A program made the translations under genes and the position numbers. A stretch of 64,000 nucleotides of DNA from Streptomyces cyanogenus. Lineage in GTDB: Bacteria; Actinomycetota; Actinomycetes; Streptomycetales; Streptomycetaceae. The notes beneath the pieces are model-generated. The model saw only the letters and a list, made by a program, of their open reading frames with translations, had not been told where the DNA came from and made no database searches. Shown piece by piece: positions 47,062-56,389 of the stretch; the first letter of the stretch is position 1; every line of letters begins with the position of its first letter. The stretch lies in contig NZ_CP071839.1 in the NCBI RefSeq assembly GCF_017526105.1, forward strand, positions 8,709,900 through 8,773,899, in the 5' to 3' direction.

Positions 47062-47744
47062 CCCGGCGACCACCGGCCAAGCGGCGGACCACCAGCCGCC
47101 GACGCGGCCAGCAGGATACGCAAGCCGCCATCCTGGCCGCCGTGGCAGCAATCGTGATCACCGTGTTGGTGGTCAACTGGCTCCTCGCACACTGGTGGCT
47201 GCTGCTTATCGCGGCCGTCCCGGCGGTCCTGGGCGGCACCTGGTGGTGGCAGCAGCGGACTCAGCACGCGGAGCAGGAACGGACCCGGGCGCAGGCCCTG
47301 CGCTATCAACTGGCGCAGCTGGATGCACTGTCCCATCGCCAGTTCGAGCACGCAGTCCGTGACCTGATGCACCGGGACGGCTGCAGCGATGCCATCCAGG
47401 TCGGCGGACGAGGCGACCTCGGCGCGGATGTGAAGGCCACCGACCCGCTCGGGCGGCGCTGGGTGATCCAGTGCAAACACCGCCGCAACGGCGCCCAGGG
47501 CACGCCGGTGGGCACCCCAGAACTGCAGGTGCTCAACGGGACAGGCCGCCCGGTCCACAAGGGCGATGTCGTGGTGATGGTGACCAACGGAAGGATCACC
47601 CAGCCCGGCCGCGTCTTCGCCCGGCAGCAGCGGCTGCACCTCGTCGACCGCCACGTACTGGCGTCGTGGGCCGCGGACTCGAGACCGCTGTGGGAACTGC
47701 TGCCTGCCCTGCCGCCGCCTCGCAGGCCGTCGCAGCTCTCCTGA
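47058..47744 (+). CDS. membrane-anchored Mrr-like restriction endonuclease
   Basis: A 228-residue protein. Residues 21-65 form two hydrophobic segments. The catalytic Mrr_cat domain (about 88-215) has LSHRQFEHAVRDLM, GGRGDLGADVKA with Asp124, and the (Q/E)xK element WVIQCKH with Gln138 and Lys140, then GDVVVMVTNG. This is the PD-(D/E)XK fold in which Q-x-K replaces E-x-K. It cleaves DNA, often modified or foreign. Membrane anchoring could place it where DNA enters. Overlaps the YPI-repeat protein by 4 bases. Confidence 0.9.
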   Translation: MTRRPPAKRRTTSRRRGQQDTQAAILAAVAAIVITVLVVNWLLAHWWLLLIAAVPAVLGGTWWWQQRTQHAEQERTRAQALRYQLAQLDALSHRQFEHAVRDLMHRDGCSDAIQVGGRGDLGADVKATDPLGRRWVIQCKHRRNGAQGTPVGTPELQVLNGTGRPVHKGDVVVMVTNGRITQPGRVFARQQRLHLVDRHVLASWAADSRPLWELLPALPPPRRPSQLS

Positions 47745-47869
47745 GCCCTGCTCCTGACCATGCCGGTACCATGCGGTCAGCCCTCCGCCGCACTCGCGCC
47801 CGTGAGACGAAGGCAACCACGGCGTTGTCCCGATCTCCGCCCCGAACAAGGGTTCTGCTCGGTATGCGG

Positions 47870-48748
47870 TCAATGAAGAGCGTCGATGGCCTGTGCGATG
47901 AGGGTCCGAGCTTCGGCTCCGTAGACGGCCGCGCCACGTAGCTGTTCGAACGCTTTCAAGTAGAGGGCGATCTCGTCTGGCTGCGTGATCCGTACGCGGG
48001 CGGATACGAGTTCGACGCTGACAAGTCGGTCGTCGTAGACGTGGAAGGTCTCGCGGGGCCACTGCCGACGCGAGGCCAAGGCCAAGGGAACGATGCCGAC
48101 AGAGACTTGGGGCAGGGCGCCGGCGGTCAAGAGGTAGCCGAGCTGGGCCGCCATTGCGTCGGGATCGCAAACCTGGTGGCGCAGGGCTGCTTCCTCGATC
48201 ACCGCCACGAGCCGGTGTCCGGGTTCGTGGATGATCCGGCTGCGCTCGACGCGGGCCCGGGCCGCTTGCACGCTGTCGTCCCCGGGGACGTCGTGGAGGC
48301 TGGCGCTGGTGTGCAGGATGCCCCCGGCGTAGCCCTCGGTCTGCAGCAAGCCGGGCACGAGGGTCGAGGAGTAGATGCGGAACAGCGCCGTGCTCCGGTA
48401 CAGCTCGAGATAGCTGTCCTGGAGCTGGCCCAATCCGCTGCGGACTTGGCGCCGCCATTGGGTGTAGGCGGTCTTGGCGTCGCGGGACTCGGCGATGATG
48501 CCGTCGGCCTGGTCGTCGGCGCCGCATGCGTGGCACCAGCGGCGGATGTCGTCGGGGGTGGGTGCTGTGTGGGCGTTTTCCAGGCGGGATGTCTTGGGGT
48601 GGGTCCAGCCGCACCGTGCGGCGAGTTCGGCGTTTGGGGCGTTGTAGGCGGTCGGCGCAGATTGCTTCGGCTTCCGTCCGGAGAGCCCATCGAGGGCGTT
48701 GATCAGCTTGCCGCAAGGGGAGAGCAGATCTCTTGGCGATGGTACCGA
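47870..48748 (-). pseudogene. DUF5753 HTH regulator lacking a start codon
   Basis: Open frame with strong family match: HTH region ELAARCGWTHPKTSRLENAH then TPDDIRRWCHACGA, and a DUF5753 domain (FRIYSSTLVPGLLQTEGYA, EEAALRHQV, YDDRLVSVELVS). DUF5753 proteins are Streptomyces XRE-type repressors, often paired with small DUF397 proteins. The open frame begins just after a TAG at 48749. It contains no ATG, GTG or TTG until TTG 48433, which lies inside the protein, downstream of the HTH. Either the 5' end has been lost or a base error hides it. I list it as damaged; it could be active if CTG is used. Confidence 0.6.
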
Positions 48749-48796
48749 CTACGCCTGTCACGCTGAGGTGAGGCGTGTCGCCAAGGGCTGCGTATA

Positions 48797-49873
48797 TCAG
48801 CTGGCCAGCCACAGGCCGGCGTTGTTCGTGTGCATGGCGGTCAGCCACGCCTGTACCGCTTCACGATTGACCTCTTCGACGGGGTAGTTGCGCGTGCGGA
48901 CCACCTCACGAGCGCCGGGTGACCAGTCGACGGTGGCCACCAAGAGTCCGGTACGGGCTTTCTCCCAGGCGACATCGGCGGCGAGAGCCTTGACCACCAC
49001 CTTGCTGATCTTGCGGCGCTCACGCTTGCACTGCACGATCACCAGGGGTGGAGCTTCGCCATCGGTGGCACGGCCGGATTCCCATAGCCTGATGTCGACG
49101 CCGTTGTCGTTGCGTCCCGGGCCGAGCTCGACGCGGAAGCCTGCCCGGTGGAAGTGCTCGGCCACCAGGGCCTCGAACTTCCTCCAGTGGATGGCGGCGA
49201 GTTCTTCGTAGTTGCCGACCAGGAAAGGAACGAACCGCTGGTCGAAGAACCGGCCGTAGGAGGCTGTCACGGAGTCCGAAGTGAACAGGTCGGCCAGCTT
49301 CACGACATCGCTCCATTCGACGGTACGCACCCACCTCTTCCACGGGTCGGAAGCATCCCGGAAGTCCTCCACCTCGAAGACGACGTCGATGGCTGCAGCA
49401 AGAGCATCTCCGTGCCAGCGACGGGCTGTCTCCCGTAACCGGTCGCGCACAGCAGGTGGCTGAGTGTCCATCTGCATGAAGCGCAGCAGCTGCCGACCCC
49501 GTTCCTCCAGGGCTTCGAGCGACGCCCGCTCTTGCTCGGTACCCAAAGTGAGCACGGTGTCGATGAAACCGAGCACCTGCCACGCCAGCTCTCCGTCCTG
49601 CAGCCGGTCGCGTACTCGGTCGGCGAGGGATCTCATGGCGCGTACCGCACCGGGCTGGACGAAGGAGTCCGCCACACAGCGGCTCATGATCTCGTAGGCT
49701 TCACTGCGCATCCGCACTGTCCCGGCCTCGCGCGGCGGATACAAGTGCGGGTAGCCGTGGCGTTGGAGGCTGGCCAGGATGTCGGATTCCATGATGGCCA
49801 GTCCTGCCCGGTAACCGACCATCTCGGTCAGGCGTTCGGCAACGAGGCGTCGGCTGGCGGGGAAGGCTCCCAT
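48797..49873 (-). CDS. Mrr-like restriction endonuclease
   Basis: A 358-residue protein. The first 230 residues are helical with no known fold. The C-terminal Mrr_cat domain begins WRKFEALVAEHFHRAGFR and has GPGRNDNGVDIRLW (catalytic Asp) followed by VIVQCKRERRKI (Q-C-K). It ends with a beta strand TGLLVATVDWSPGA. It cleaves DNA; modified-DNA specificity is usual in the family. The N-terminal domain may recognise targets. It lies between the DUF5753 gene and the pPIWI-RE operon on the same strand as the latter. Confidence 0.85.
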   Translation of the reverse strand: MGAFPASRRLVAERLTEMVGYRAGLAIMESDILASLQRHGYPHLYPPREAGTVRMRSEAYEIMSRCVADSFVQPGAVRAMRSLADRVRDRLQDGELAWQVLGFIDTVLTLGTEQERASLEALEERGRQLLRFMQMDTQPPAVRDRLRETARRWHGDALAAAIDVVFEVEDFRDASDPWKRWVRTVEWSDVVKLADLFTSDSVTASYGRFFDQRFVPFLVGNYEELAAIHWRKFEALVAEHFHRAGFRVELGPGRNDNGVDIRLWESGRATDGEAPPLVIVQCKRERRKISKVVVKALAADVAWEKARTGLLVATVDWSPGAREVVRTRNYPVEEVNREAVQAWLTAMHTNNAGLWLAS

Positions 49874-50246
49874 GAGATTCTCCGGTGTGGGTGGGCGAAC
49901 AGGGTAGGACCGGCTCTGCTAGGGGCGGAGGTGGTGCTTCCAGGTGGTGGAGTCTTCGGCGCAGTCGTGCGGAGGCCGGGCGGCGAACCTGCTCATGACG
50001 GGAACTCGGGGCTCATAGGGCAATTGGCTGCCGGTGCCTTGATGAGCCAACGTCCAGCAGACTGCCACGTACGTGCAGTCCATTGGCGAGCGGGGTCGAG
50101 AAGCCGTCGTCAGCGACCCTGCGGGTGCGGCCTTGCCTGCCTGTCAAGGCCGGTGGGGCTGGCCGCGGCAGGTGACGAGCCCCACGGCGGTGCCCGGGCC
50201 AGCGGCGTCAAGCCGCTGGCCTGGCCACCATGCCTGCACGGCGGCG
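49874..50246. other. intergenic, no gene recognised
   Basis: About 370 bp downstream of the pPIWI-RE gene. A 25-residue minus-strand frame (49920-49997, MSRFAARPPHDCAEDSTTW...) is seen but not supportable. No clear terminator. Confidence 0.35.
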
Positions 50247-53051
50247 TCAGGATTGGTCGCCGGCTGGAGTGCCGTCCTCGGCCGGGCTGGTGTCGCCGAT
50301 GGCCTCGGCGTTCTGATCGTCGGCCAATGCGCTGCGGCGGTATTGGGGGTGATCGAGGTCCATCTGCTGGGCGGCGTGCAAGGGGACGGGGTAGCGGGTG
50401 CGGTTGGCCCAAGCCAGGGGCTGGTGGCACAGACGGGCCGCGGTCAGCGCCAGGGACTGGGGCTCGATCGGGGCCGTATCCAGGTTCTCGCCGGTGCCCG
50501 CAGGGCTGGCGGTGATGATGGGGTAGATCTCGGTGGCGGTCATGCTGTACCAGTTGGGGCGGACTTCGTTCTTGCGCCGGTTGTCGGGGTCGCTGGAGCC
50601 GTGGCTGGCGGTCCAGCGGGTGATGGCTTCGCCGAGGCGGCCGGCTCCGGCGCCGTCGAACTGGGGCGGGACGGTGGCCAGCAGCCAGGTGGGGGAGCCG
50701 AAGTCGGGTGTGACCTGGTAGAGCAGGTTGGTGACCTTGTTGGTGCGGGCCACGGTGCCGTCAACACTGCGGTGGCTGACCCGGACGGGGCGCGGCACCT
50801 CGTCCATGTCCTTGTTGATGCGTACCACGGCCAGCGGGCGTTCGCGGGCTTGGAGGGTGCTGGCGGGCAGCCAGGTGCTGTTGCGTGTGGGTTGCTGGCC
50901 CTGGCGGCGATTGTGCAGGCCCAGCCACAGGCGGCGGGTGGCCACGCCGTCGACGGTGACGGTGTAGGGGGCGCCGTCGAGATAGTCGTAGAGGTCGGCC
51001 AGAGCCTGGTCGATGTGCCGGGCCACTGTCTTGAGGCCGCGGTTGTCGTCATCGAAGTCGGTCATCTTGCCGGTGGGGTAGGCGTCCGCGTGGAAGGCGG
51101 CCTGCGCCTGGTGGTAGGGCTCCCAGCGGCGGTGGGTGTAGCTCCAGCCGTGCAGGGTCCAGGCCCCGCCAGGGTGGGCGGGAGGCTTCAGGACGCTGGC
51201 GGTCACGCAGATCTTGGCGGTGCGGTCCTTGCCCTGGCGGCTCTGGCGGCGCACGTGGATGCCGCAGTGCGCGACCTGATCGGCCGCGTGGGGGCCGATG
51301 GCATCGACCATGACCTGGTCGATGCGGCGGTCGATGATGCCCAGGCTCCGGCACAGGTCCAGCAGTGACAGGACCACCTGATGGTCGGTCTGTTTCCCGT
51401 TGAGCTTCTTGCGCTTGGCTTCCTTGCGCTCAGCGGTGAACTGGGAGACGAATCCGAGCCGCGCCAGGGTGCGCCGGGCCTGGTGCTTGGCGTCCTCGTC
51501 CGGGCCGGGACCGGCCGCCGTGCCCGCACCATCGGCCGGAGACATGGCGTCTGCTTCCTCCGCTGCGGCGTCGAATTCGGTCTCCGCCCAGACACCGACG
51601 AGGGTGGATGGCTCCTTCTTGAGCGAGGGAATGTGCGCGACGGCGGCCTCCTGCCCAGCCGCGGGGCCATGGACGAGGAACTCGGGGACACAGTGGAAGA
51701 CCGCGCTGATGCGGCCGCCGTCCAGGGGCACGGGGATGCCCTCGGCGGGATCGAGTGTCTGCGGGTCGAGGTCGAAGATGCTGGCGAGGCCGTGGATCAT
51801 GCGCTGACGCATCTCGTCCCGGTACCACAGGCACACCAGGCGCAGGTGCTGGTAATGCATGGCGTCCAAAGAGCGGATGATGTCGCCCGGCTGCACGGAC
51901 AGTTCGGCCTGGGGCAGCTGCTTGAAGCCGCGGGCGCGGGAGTCCTGGACGATGTTCAGGCCGGTGGGGGCGAGGACCTGCCCGATGTGGCGGTCGAGCT
52001 CGCGCAGGTGGTGCATGCCGACGCCGCGGCCCACGGGAAAGGAGAAGGTCTTGCCCTGGATAGGGCGGATGGGGCCGAGCCCCGCCGTCTCGGCCTCGGT
52101 CTCGGGCTGGTCCTCTTCCCGGGTATCGGCGCTGTGTTCGGCCTCGACACGCTGCTGGATGTTGTGCAGGACGGAGTGGTCCATGCCGAGGCGGGCCAGG
52201 GTCTGCAGGGACATGCGGTGGATGCGGCGGACGCGGCCGCGTCCGGCCATTTCGACCTCGACGATCGGCAGGTCGGTCTCGGCCTGTTCGGCCAGCACGG
52301 TGCGTGCGTAGGCCATGGTGCGGCTGATGCGGGTGGCCTGGGAGGAGACCACGAGGATCGGGTCGGCGACATTGGGCAGGGTTTTCAGGGCCAGCCGCAC
52401 CCGGGCCAGCGCGTGTGCGGTGCCGGCCTTGTTGGACCAGGGCTGCTGCCAGGCGATCAGGCCGCCGCTGCTGTCCGGCCTCAGAATGATGTCCTGATCG
52501 TCCACCCTCCAGGTGTGCTGGGCGAGGCGGTGGGCCAGGTCCCAGGCCGCAGTGTTGTAGACCCAGTTGGCCGCGTCCGGTTGCCGACCAGGGGTGGGGG
52601 AGAGCGGCGTGTGCGAGCCGTCCGGGGTGATGAGGTAGTCGGCCAGCAGCCGCTCCTGCTGCGTGGTCTCGGCGACGCGTTCGGCCAGTGGGGTGGGCCG
52701 GTTGAGGTCGATGTCGTCGGGGTGGTGGCCCAGGATGAGGCCGTGCAGGAGGGTGAACGCGTCGCGCAGGGTGTCGTCGTCGAGCGGGCGGCGGGTTGCC
52801 AGCAGCCCCTGTTTGGGGTCGAAGAAGACGTAACCGCCGGTTAAGCAGCGCAGGGCGCCGGTGAGCACGGAGTGCGGGGCCTGGGCCTCCTCCCGTTTGA
52901 CGATGTCCTTGTACTGGCGGTCCAGCAGGGTCCACAGGGAGGTGACGCTGGTGGGGAACTGGCGCAGGTGGACGGTGGCCCCGTCCAGCAGCGTGGGGGT
53001 GCAGCGGTAGGCGAGCACGTCCAGGCAGGCACGGGTGATGGGTGCAGGCAT
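50247..53051 (-). CDS. pPIWI-RE family protein (prokaryotic PIWI, guide-dependent defence)
   Basis: A 934-residue protein of the pPIWI-RE family, a divergent PIWI/Argonaute lineage defined by Burroughs, Iyer and Aravind. The N-terminal half (about 1-400) fits the X-type module (DUF3962) and MID region. The RNase H-like PIWI core is C-terminal: PLAVVRINKDMDEVPRPVRV (739-758), then LLYQVTPDFGSPTWLLATVP and, near the end, NWYSMTATEIYPI (Glu841) and WANRTRYPVPLHAA (Arg884, Arg886). R and E in these positions give the family its name. It is predicted to bind a nucleic-acid guide. ATG 53051 is 50 nt after the helicase stop, with GGAGG upstream. Confidence 0.88.
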   Translation of the reverse strand: MPAPITRACLDVLAYRCTPTLLDGATVHLRQFPTSVTSLWTLLDRQYKDIVKREEAQAPHSVLTGALRCLTGGYVFFDPKQGLLATRRPLDDDTLRDAFTLLHGLILGHHPDDIDLNRPTPLAERVAETTQQERLLADYLITPDGSHTPLSPTPGRQPDAANWVYNTAAWDLAHRLAQHTWRVDDQDIILRPDSSGGLIAWQQPWSNKAGTAHALARVRLALKTLPNVADPILVVSSQATRISRTMAYARTVLAEQAETDLPIVEVEMAGRGRVRRIHRMSLQTLARLGMDHSVLHNIQQRVEAEHSADTREEDQPETEAETAGLGPIRPIQGKTFSFPVGRGVGMHHLRELDRHIGQVLAPTGLNIVQDSRARGFKQLPQAELSVQPGDIIRSLDAMHYQHLRLVCLWYRDEMRQRMIHGLASIFDLDPQTLDPAEGIPVPLDGGRISAVFHCVPEFLVHGPAAGQEAAVAHIPSLKKEPSTLVGVWAETEFDAAAEEADAMSPADGAGTAAGPGPDEDAKHQARRTLARLGFVSQFTAERKEAKRKKLNGKQTDHQVVLSLLDLCRSLGIIDRRIDQVMVDAIGPHAADQVAHCGIHVRRQSRQGKDRTAKICVTASVLKPPAHPGGAWTLHGWSYTHRRWEPYHQAQAAFHADAYPTGKMTDFDDDNRGLKTVARHIDQALADLYDYLDGAPYTVTVDGVATRRLWLGLHNRRQGQQPTRNSTWLPASTLQARERPLAVVRINKDMDEVPRPVRVSHRSVDGTVARTNKVTNLLYQVTPDFGSPTWLLATVPPQFDGAGAGRLGEAITRWTASHGSSDPDNRRKNEVRPNWYSMTATEIYPIITASPAGTGENLDTAPIEPQSLALTAARLCHQPLAWANRTRYPVPLHAAQQMDLDHPQYRRSALADDQNAEAIGDTSPAEDGTPAGDQS

Positions 53052-53101
53052 GAGCGAGGAAGGCCTCCAAATCTGGGATGGTTGCGGACGGGCGGGAGGG
53101 G

Positions 53102-56100
53102 TCAGGTGTCATCCGGGTCGATACCGGCGTAGGCGAGGAACGCGGCGAGGGCCTCGCGGTAGATGGCGTTCATCTGCCGGCGCACATCGGGGGACCAGCG
53201 GTGGTGCATGCGGCGCAGGATGCCGGCGAGGTCGGACTGCCAGGAGTCCTCGTGGAAGGCGTAGTCGACGAGGTGAAGCGTCATGTCGGTGCCGCCGCGG
53301 CGGGCGCGCCCGGCGAGCTGGATCATGTCGACGACCATGCCGGCGACGATCTCTTCCTGCAGGGCGTGAGCGGTGCTGATGAACCCGGGCGCGGACCGCA
53401 TGATCATGCCCATGCGGGCCCAGGCGGCGGCCCTGGCTTCCCTGAGGTTCCTGACGGGCAAGGCGGTGGGTGCGGAGGGCAGGGAGCTGATTCCGGCGGC
53501 GTTGACGCTGGCGTACATCTCCGCTGGATCGGTCAGCAGGGCCAGCGGCCGGGTGCACAGGTAGACCGGCGTGATGGCCGACTTGGTGCCGATGACGATG
53601 TTCAGGCCGCGGGCGATCCGCGCCATCGGCACGACGAGGATCTTTCCCCGGCGGGGGAAGTCCTCAAATTCGTCCGGGGTCAGCTCGGTGATGCCGGGTG
53701 GCAGAGGCGGCAGCTTGGCCCGCCAGTGCCGGTCGGCTGGCACGGCGACACACAGGCCGCTGGTGTACTGGCCCGCGGAGTGGATGCCGAGCGCGAGGTG
53801 GCGGCAGTGCTCGTAGGAGTTGACGACCACTGCCGCGTGCGCGCGGTCGGGGTCGGTGCGCGCGATGCGGGCGAGCTCGTCGTGAATCACCGTGTCGTAG
53901 AGACGGTCACCGAGTTTGATCAGTGCTTCGCGTTTGTGCTGCTGGGGGATGCCAGAGATCTGGATGGCCCGCTGGGTGACCGAGTCGGTGATCATGCGGC
54001 GCTTGGCGCGGATGCTGTCGGGCGCGGCATCGGTCATCCACCACTTCACGTCCGCGTGGACGTGCTCGCGCACGGCTTGAGGGAAGTAGGCGGTGGCCGA
54101 CAGGCCCAGCACCGGCCGTTCCACACCGGCCAGGGCGAGGGAGACGATGCTGCCCAGCTGGGCGGTGTAGGTGTGGGGGTCGCCGCTGATGCTCTGCGCG
54201 GTCAGCTCAGCGTTCTTGTGGGGATTGTCCAGGCCGGTGACCCGGTAGCCGGTGATTGCCTTGCCGAGCATGCCGTAGGGCAGGATGTGGGCGGCCACCC
54301 CGGTCTCCAGACGCTGGGCGAGTATGCGGGCCGAGCGCATCCCCAGCGAGCGCAGCTGACCGGTCTTGTTGCGCAGCAGGCCAAGGGTGTCGTCGAGCTC
54401 GGCCAGCCACATCCGCACGATCAGCAGCTCGACGGCCTCGCCGCGGTCGTGCGGATCCTTGACGACGTCAAGCAGTACTTCGTTCAGTTCCAGCTGGATG
54501 GAGGCCAGCAGGTCCTCCCCGCGCGGCGCCAGCAGGTCGCCCAGCAGCCGCCGCACCGCTTTCAGATGCGGCGGCAGACCGGCATCCCCGGCCGGCTCGT
54601 CGGTGTCGTCGGATGTGGGCGGAGCCGGGCGCAGGGCTTTGAGCTGGTCGAAGAGGTGGTCGGGGATCTCCTGCTCGCTGGGGATGCCCTCGTCGGGAAA
54701 GAGCAACGTGATCAGACGCCGGTCCCGGCTGCCGGCCAGGTGCCAGCCGGTGCTGTTGACGCCTGGCCGCTCACGGGAGGGTCCGTGGCCTTCGTAGTGG
54801 CGCAGGTGCAGCAGGTCTTCGCAGACGCTGGCCAGCAGGAATTCCGACAGATAGCGGGCGTGGCTGATGGTCGGGCACAAGGCCTTGACCGCATCGGGCG
54901 GCAGTTTCGCCTTGTCCTCGTCCAACTCCCGCAAGGGCACGGTCGGCTGGCGCCGCGAATCCAGGACGAGCTCGCTGGAGCACAAGTCCAGGGCGGTCGA
55001 CTGGAACTGGTCGACCTCATCGATCATGACGGTGTGCGAACGGCGTAGCACGAACTCCGCCACCGACACATCCGCGACCGCTCGCCCGTCCAGCCGGATG
55101 CCCAGCGGAAAGCGACCGGTCATGAAGTTGTGGTGATTGGTCACCACAACCGAGGCGGTGCACGCCTGCCGGTGCTGGGCGTACTTGCCGCAGGTGGCCG
55201 TCCACGGGCACGCGGCCCGGTCGGTCGCCGGCGGCAGCGGCAACAGCCCGCGGCACGGCTCCTGGCCGGGCGGGTACGGATGGCTGGACTGGGTGTGATG
55301 GCTGAGCGCGCAGCCGTAGGACAGCTGGTCCAGCTTCCACAGGGTCTTGTCCGACTGCTCCAGCAGACTGCCCTCGATGCGGGCGGCGGCCTTCATCGCC
55401 CGCTCGTGCAACCGCGAGGGCGACATCAGCGGCGTGCAGGTCTCCGTACGGCCCAGCTGCTCAAGATCCTGGCTGATGTCCCAGGCCGCGGACAGCGTGG
55501 CCTCGACCGTCGGCAGCACGAGGGTGACGGTCAGCCCGTTGACTGCATACCAGGAGGCGGCCACGCGCACCAGGACACTCTTGCCGGTCCCGGTGGGCGC
55601 GTTGAGGATGCCCATCGGCCCCGCCCCCAGCCGGATCAGCTCCTGCGCAGGCACCGCATCCGTGGTCTGCAACTGCGCAAAAAGGTTCTCCAGGACCGCG
55701 TGCACGTACCGGTCCGCGGCCGGGTAGCGCCCGTCGATCAGACGGGCCAGCTCGAGCAGCTCCCCGGCCGGCAGGGCAATCTCCTCCTGGTAGGGCACCG
55801 TGCGCACCTCGGGCAGCTCCGCCCGGGCCGCCGCCTCCTCTTCGCCGCCGTCGGCGAAGACAGGGATGACGGTGCGCCCCTGGATGAGCCCGGAGCCGGC
55901 CGCGTACTGCGTGCGCGGCAGCCAGATACCCGGCCCGGCCGGCTCGTCCGGGCGGCTGCGGGGGTGATCGCGGCGCAGCCGCTGAAGAATCCGGTCGACA
56001 TACTCCAGCAAACCCCCGCCCACCAGCGGAACAGCCGCCTCGGCCCGCCCCACGGCGGGATCCGCGGACCTGAAGGGCAACGCGGCCGGCTCGCCGTGCG

Positions 56101-56389
56101 CGAAGTCCAGCAACTCCCGCGCGCGGGCGGCGAACACGGTGACAGAGGCCAGTTCCTGCGGAGCGAGCGCCACCACCGCGCCGATGCGCTGCTTCTCGTC
56201 GTGCGGCAAGTCCCGCCACCGCGCCCACTTGTCGAGCTGGCCGCTGAGCAGGAACGCCGCGTCCCGGAACGAAGCGATGGCCGTGCCGCCTGCCTCCTCT
56301 TGGCGCGGGAAGTAGTGGGCTGCCAGGGCCAGCGCGGCCCCGACCGCCCCGGCCGTCTTGGACAGGCGCCTGGCCTTGGTCACTGCCAT
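53102..56389 (-). CDS. DinG-type Fe-S helicase of pPIWI-RE system
   Basis: A 1095-residue SF2 (XPD/DinG-like) helicase. A unique N-terminal domain of about 250 residues may match the pPIWI-RE Z-type domain. Walker A is APTGTGKS (264-271). Four cysteines, C360, C379, C394 and C400, form the iron-sulfur cluster site expected between motifs Ia and II. Walker B is MIDEVDQF (455-462; DEVD rather than DEAH). Motif VI is DMIQLAGRARRGG near residue 1035. DinG enzymes unwind R-loops, which fits an RNA-guided system. ATG 56389 overlaps the nuclease stop by 10 nt, so the two are coupled. Confidence 0.88.
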   Translation of the reverse strand: MAVTKARRLSKTAGAVGAALALAAHYFPRQEEAGGTAIASFRDAAFLLSGQLDKWARWRDLPHDEKQRIGAVVALAPQELASVTVFAARARELLDFAHGEPAALPFRSADPAVGRAEAAVPLVGGGLLEYVDRILQRLRRDHPRSRPDEPAGPGIWLPRTQYAAGSGLIQGRTVIPVFADGGEEEAAARAELPEVRTVPYQEEIALPAGELLELARLIDGRYPAADRYVHAVLENLFAQLQTTDAVPAQELIRLGAGPMGILNAPTGTGKSVLVRVAASWYAVNGLTVTLVLPTVEATLSAAWDISQDLEQLGRTETCTPLMSPSRLHERAMKAAARIEGSLLEQSDKTLWKLDQLSYGCALSHHTQSSHPYPPGQEPCRGLLPLPPATDRAACPWTATCGKYAQHRQACTASVVVTNHHNFMTGRFPLGIRLDGRAVADVSVAEFVLRRSHTVMIDEVDQFQSTALDLCSSELVLDSRRQPTVPLRELDEDKAKLPPDAVKALCPTISHARYLSEFLLASVCEDLLHLRHYEGHGPSRERPGVNSTGWHLAGSRDRRLITLLFPDEGIPSEQEIPDHLFDQLKALRPAPPTSDDTDEPAGDAGLPPHLKAVRRLLGDLLAPRGEDLLASIQLELNEVLLDVVKDPHDRGEAVELLIVRMWLAELDDTLGLLRNKTGQLRSLGMRSARILAQRLETGVAAHILPYGMLGKAITGYRVTGLDNPHKNAELTAQSISGDPHTYTAQLGSIVSLALAGVERPVLGLSATAYFPQAVREHVHADVKWWMTDAAPDSIRAKRRMITDSVTQRAIQISGIPQQHKREALIKLGDRLYDTVIHDELARIARTDPDRAHAAVVVNSYEHCRHLALGIHSAGQYTSGLCVAVPADRHWRAKLPPLPPGITELTPDEFEDFPRRGKILVVPMARIARGLNIVIGTKSAITPVYLCTRPLALLTDPAEMYASVNAAGISSLPSAPTALPVRNLREARAAAWARMGMIMRSAPGFISTAHALQEEIVAGMVVDMIQLAGRARRGGTDMTLHLVDYAFHEDSWQSDLAGILRRMHHRWSPDVRRQMNAIYREALAAFLAYAGIDPDDT

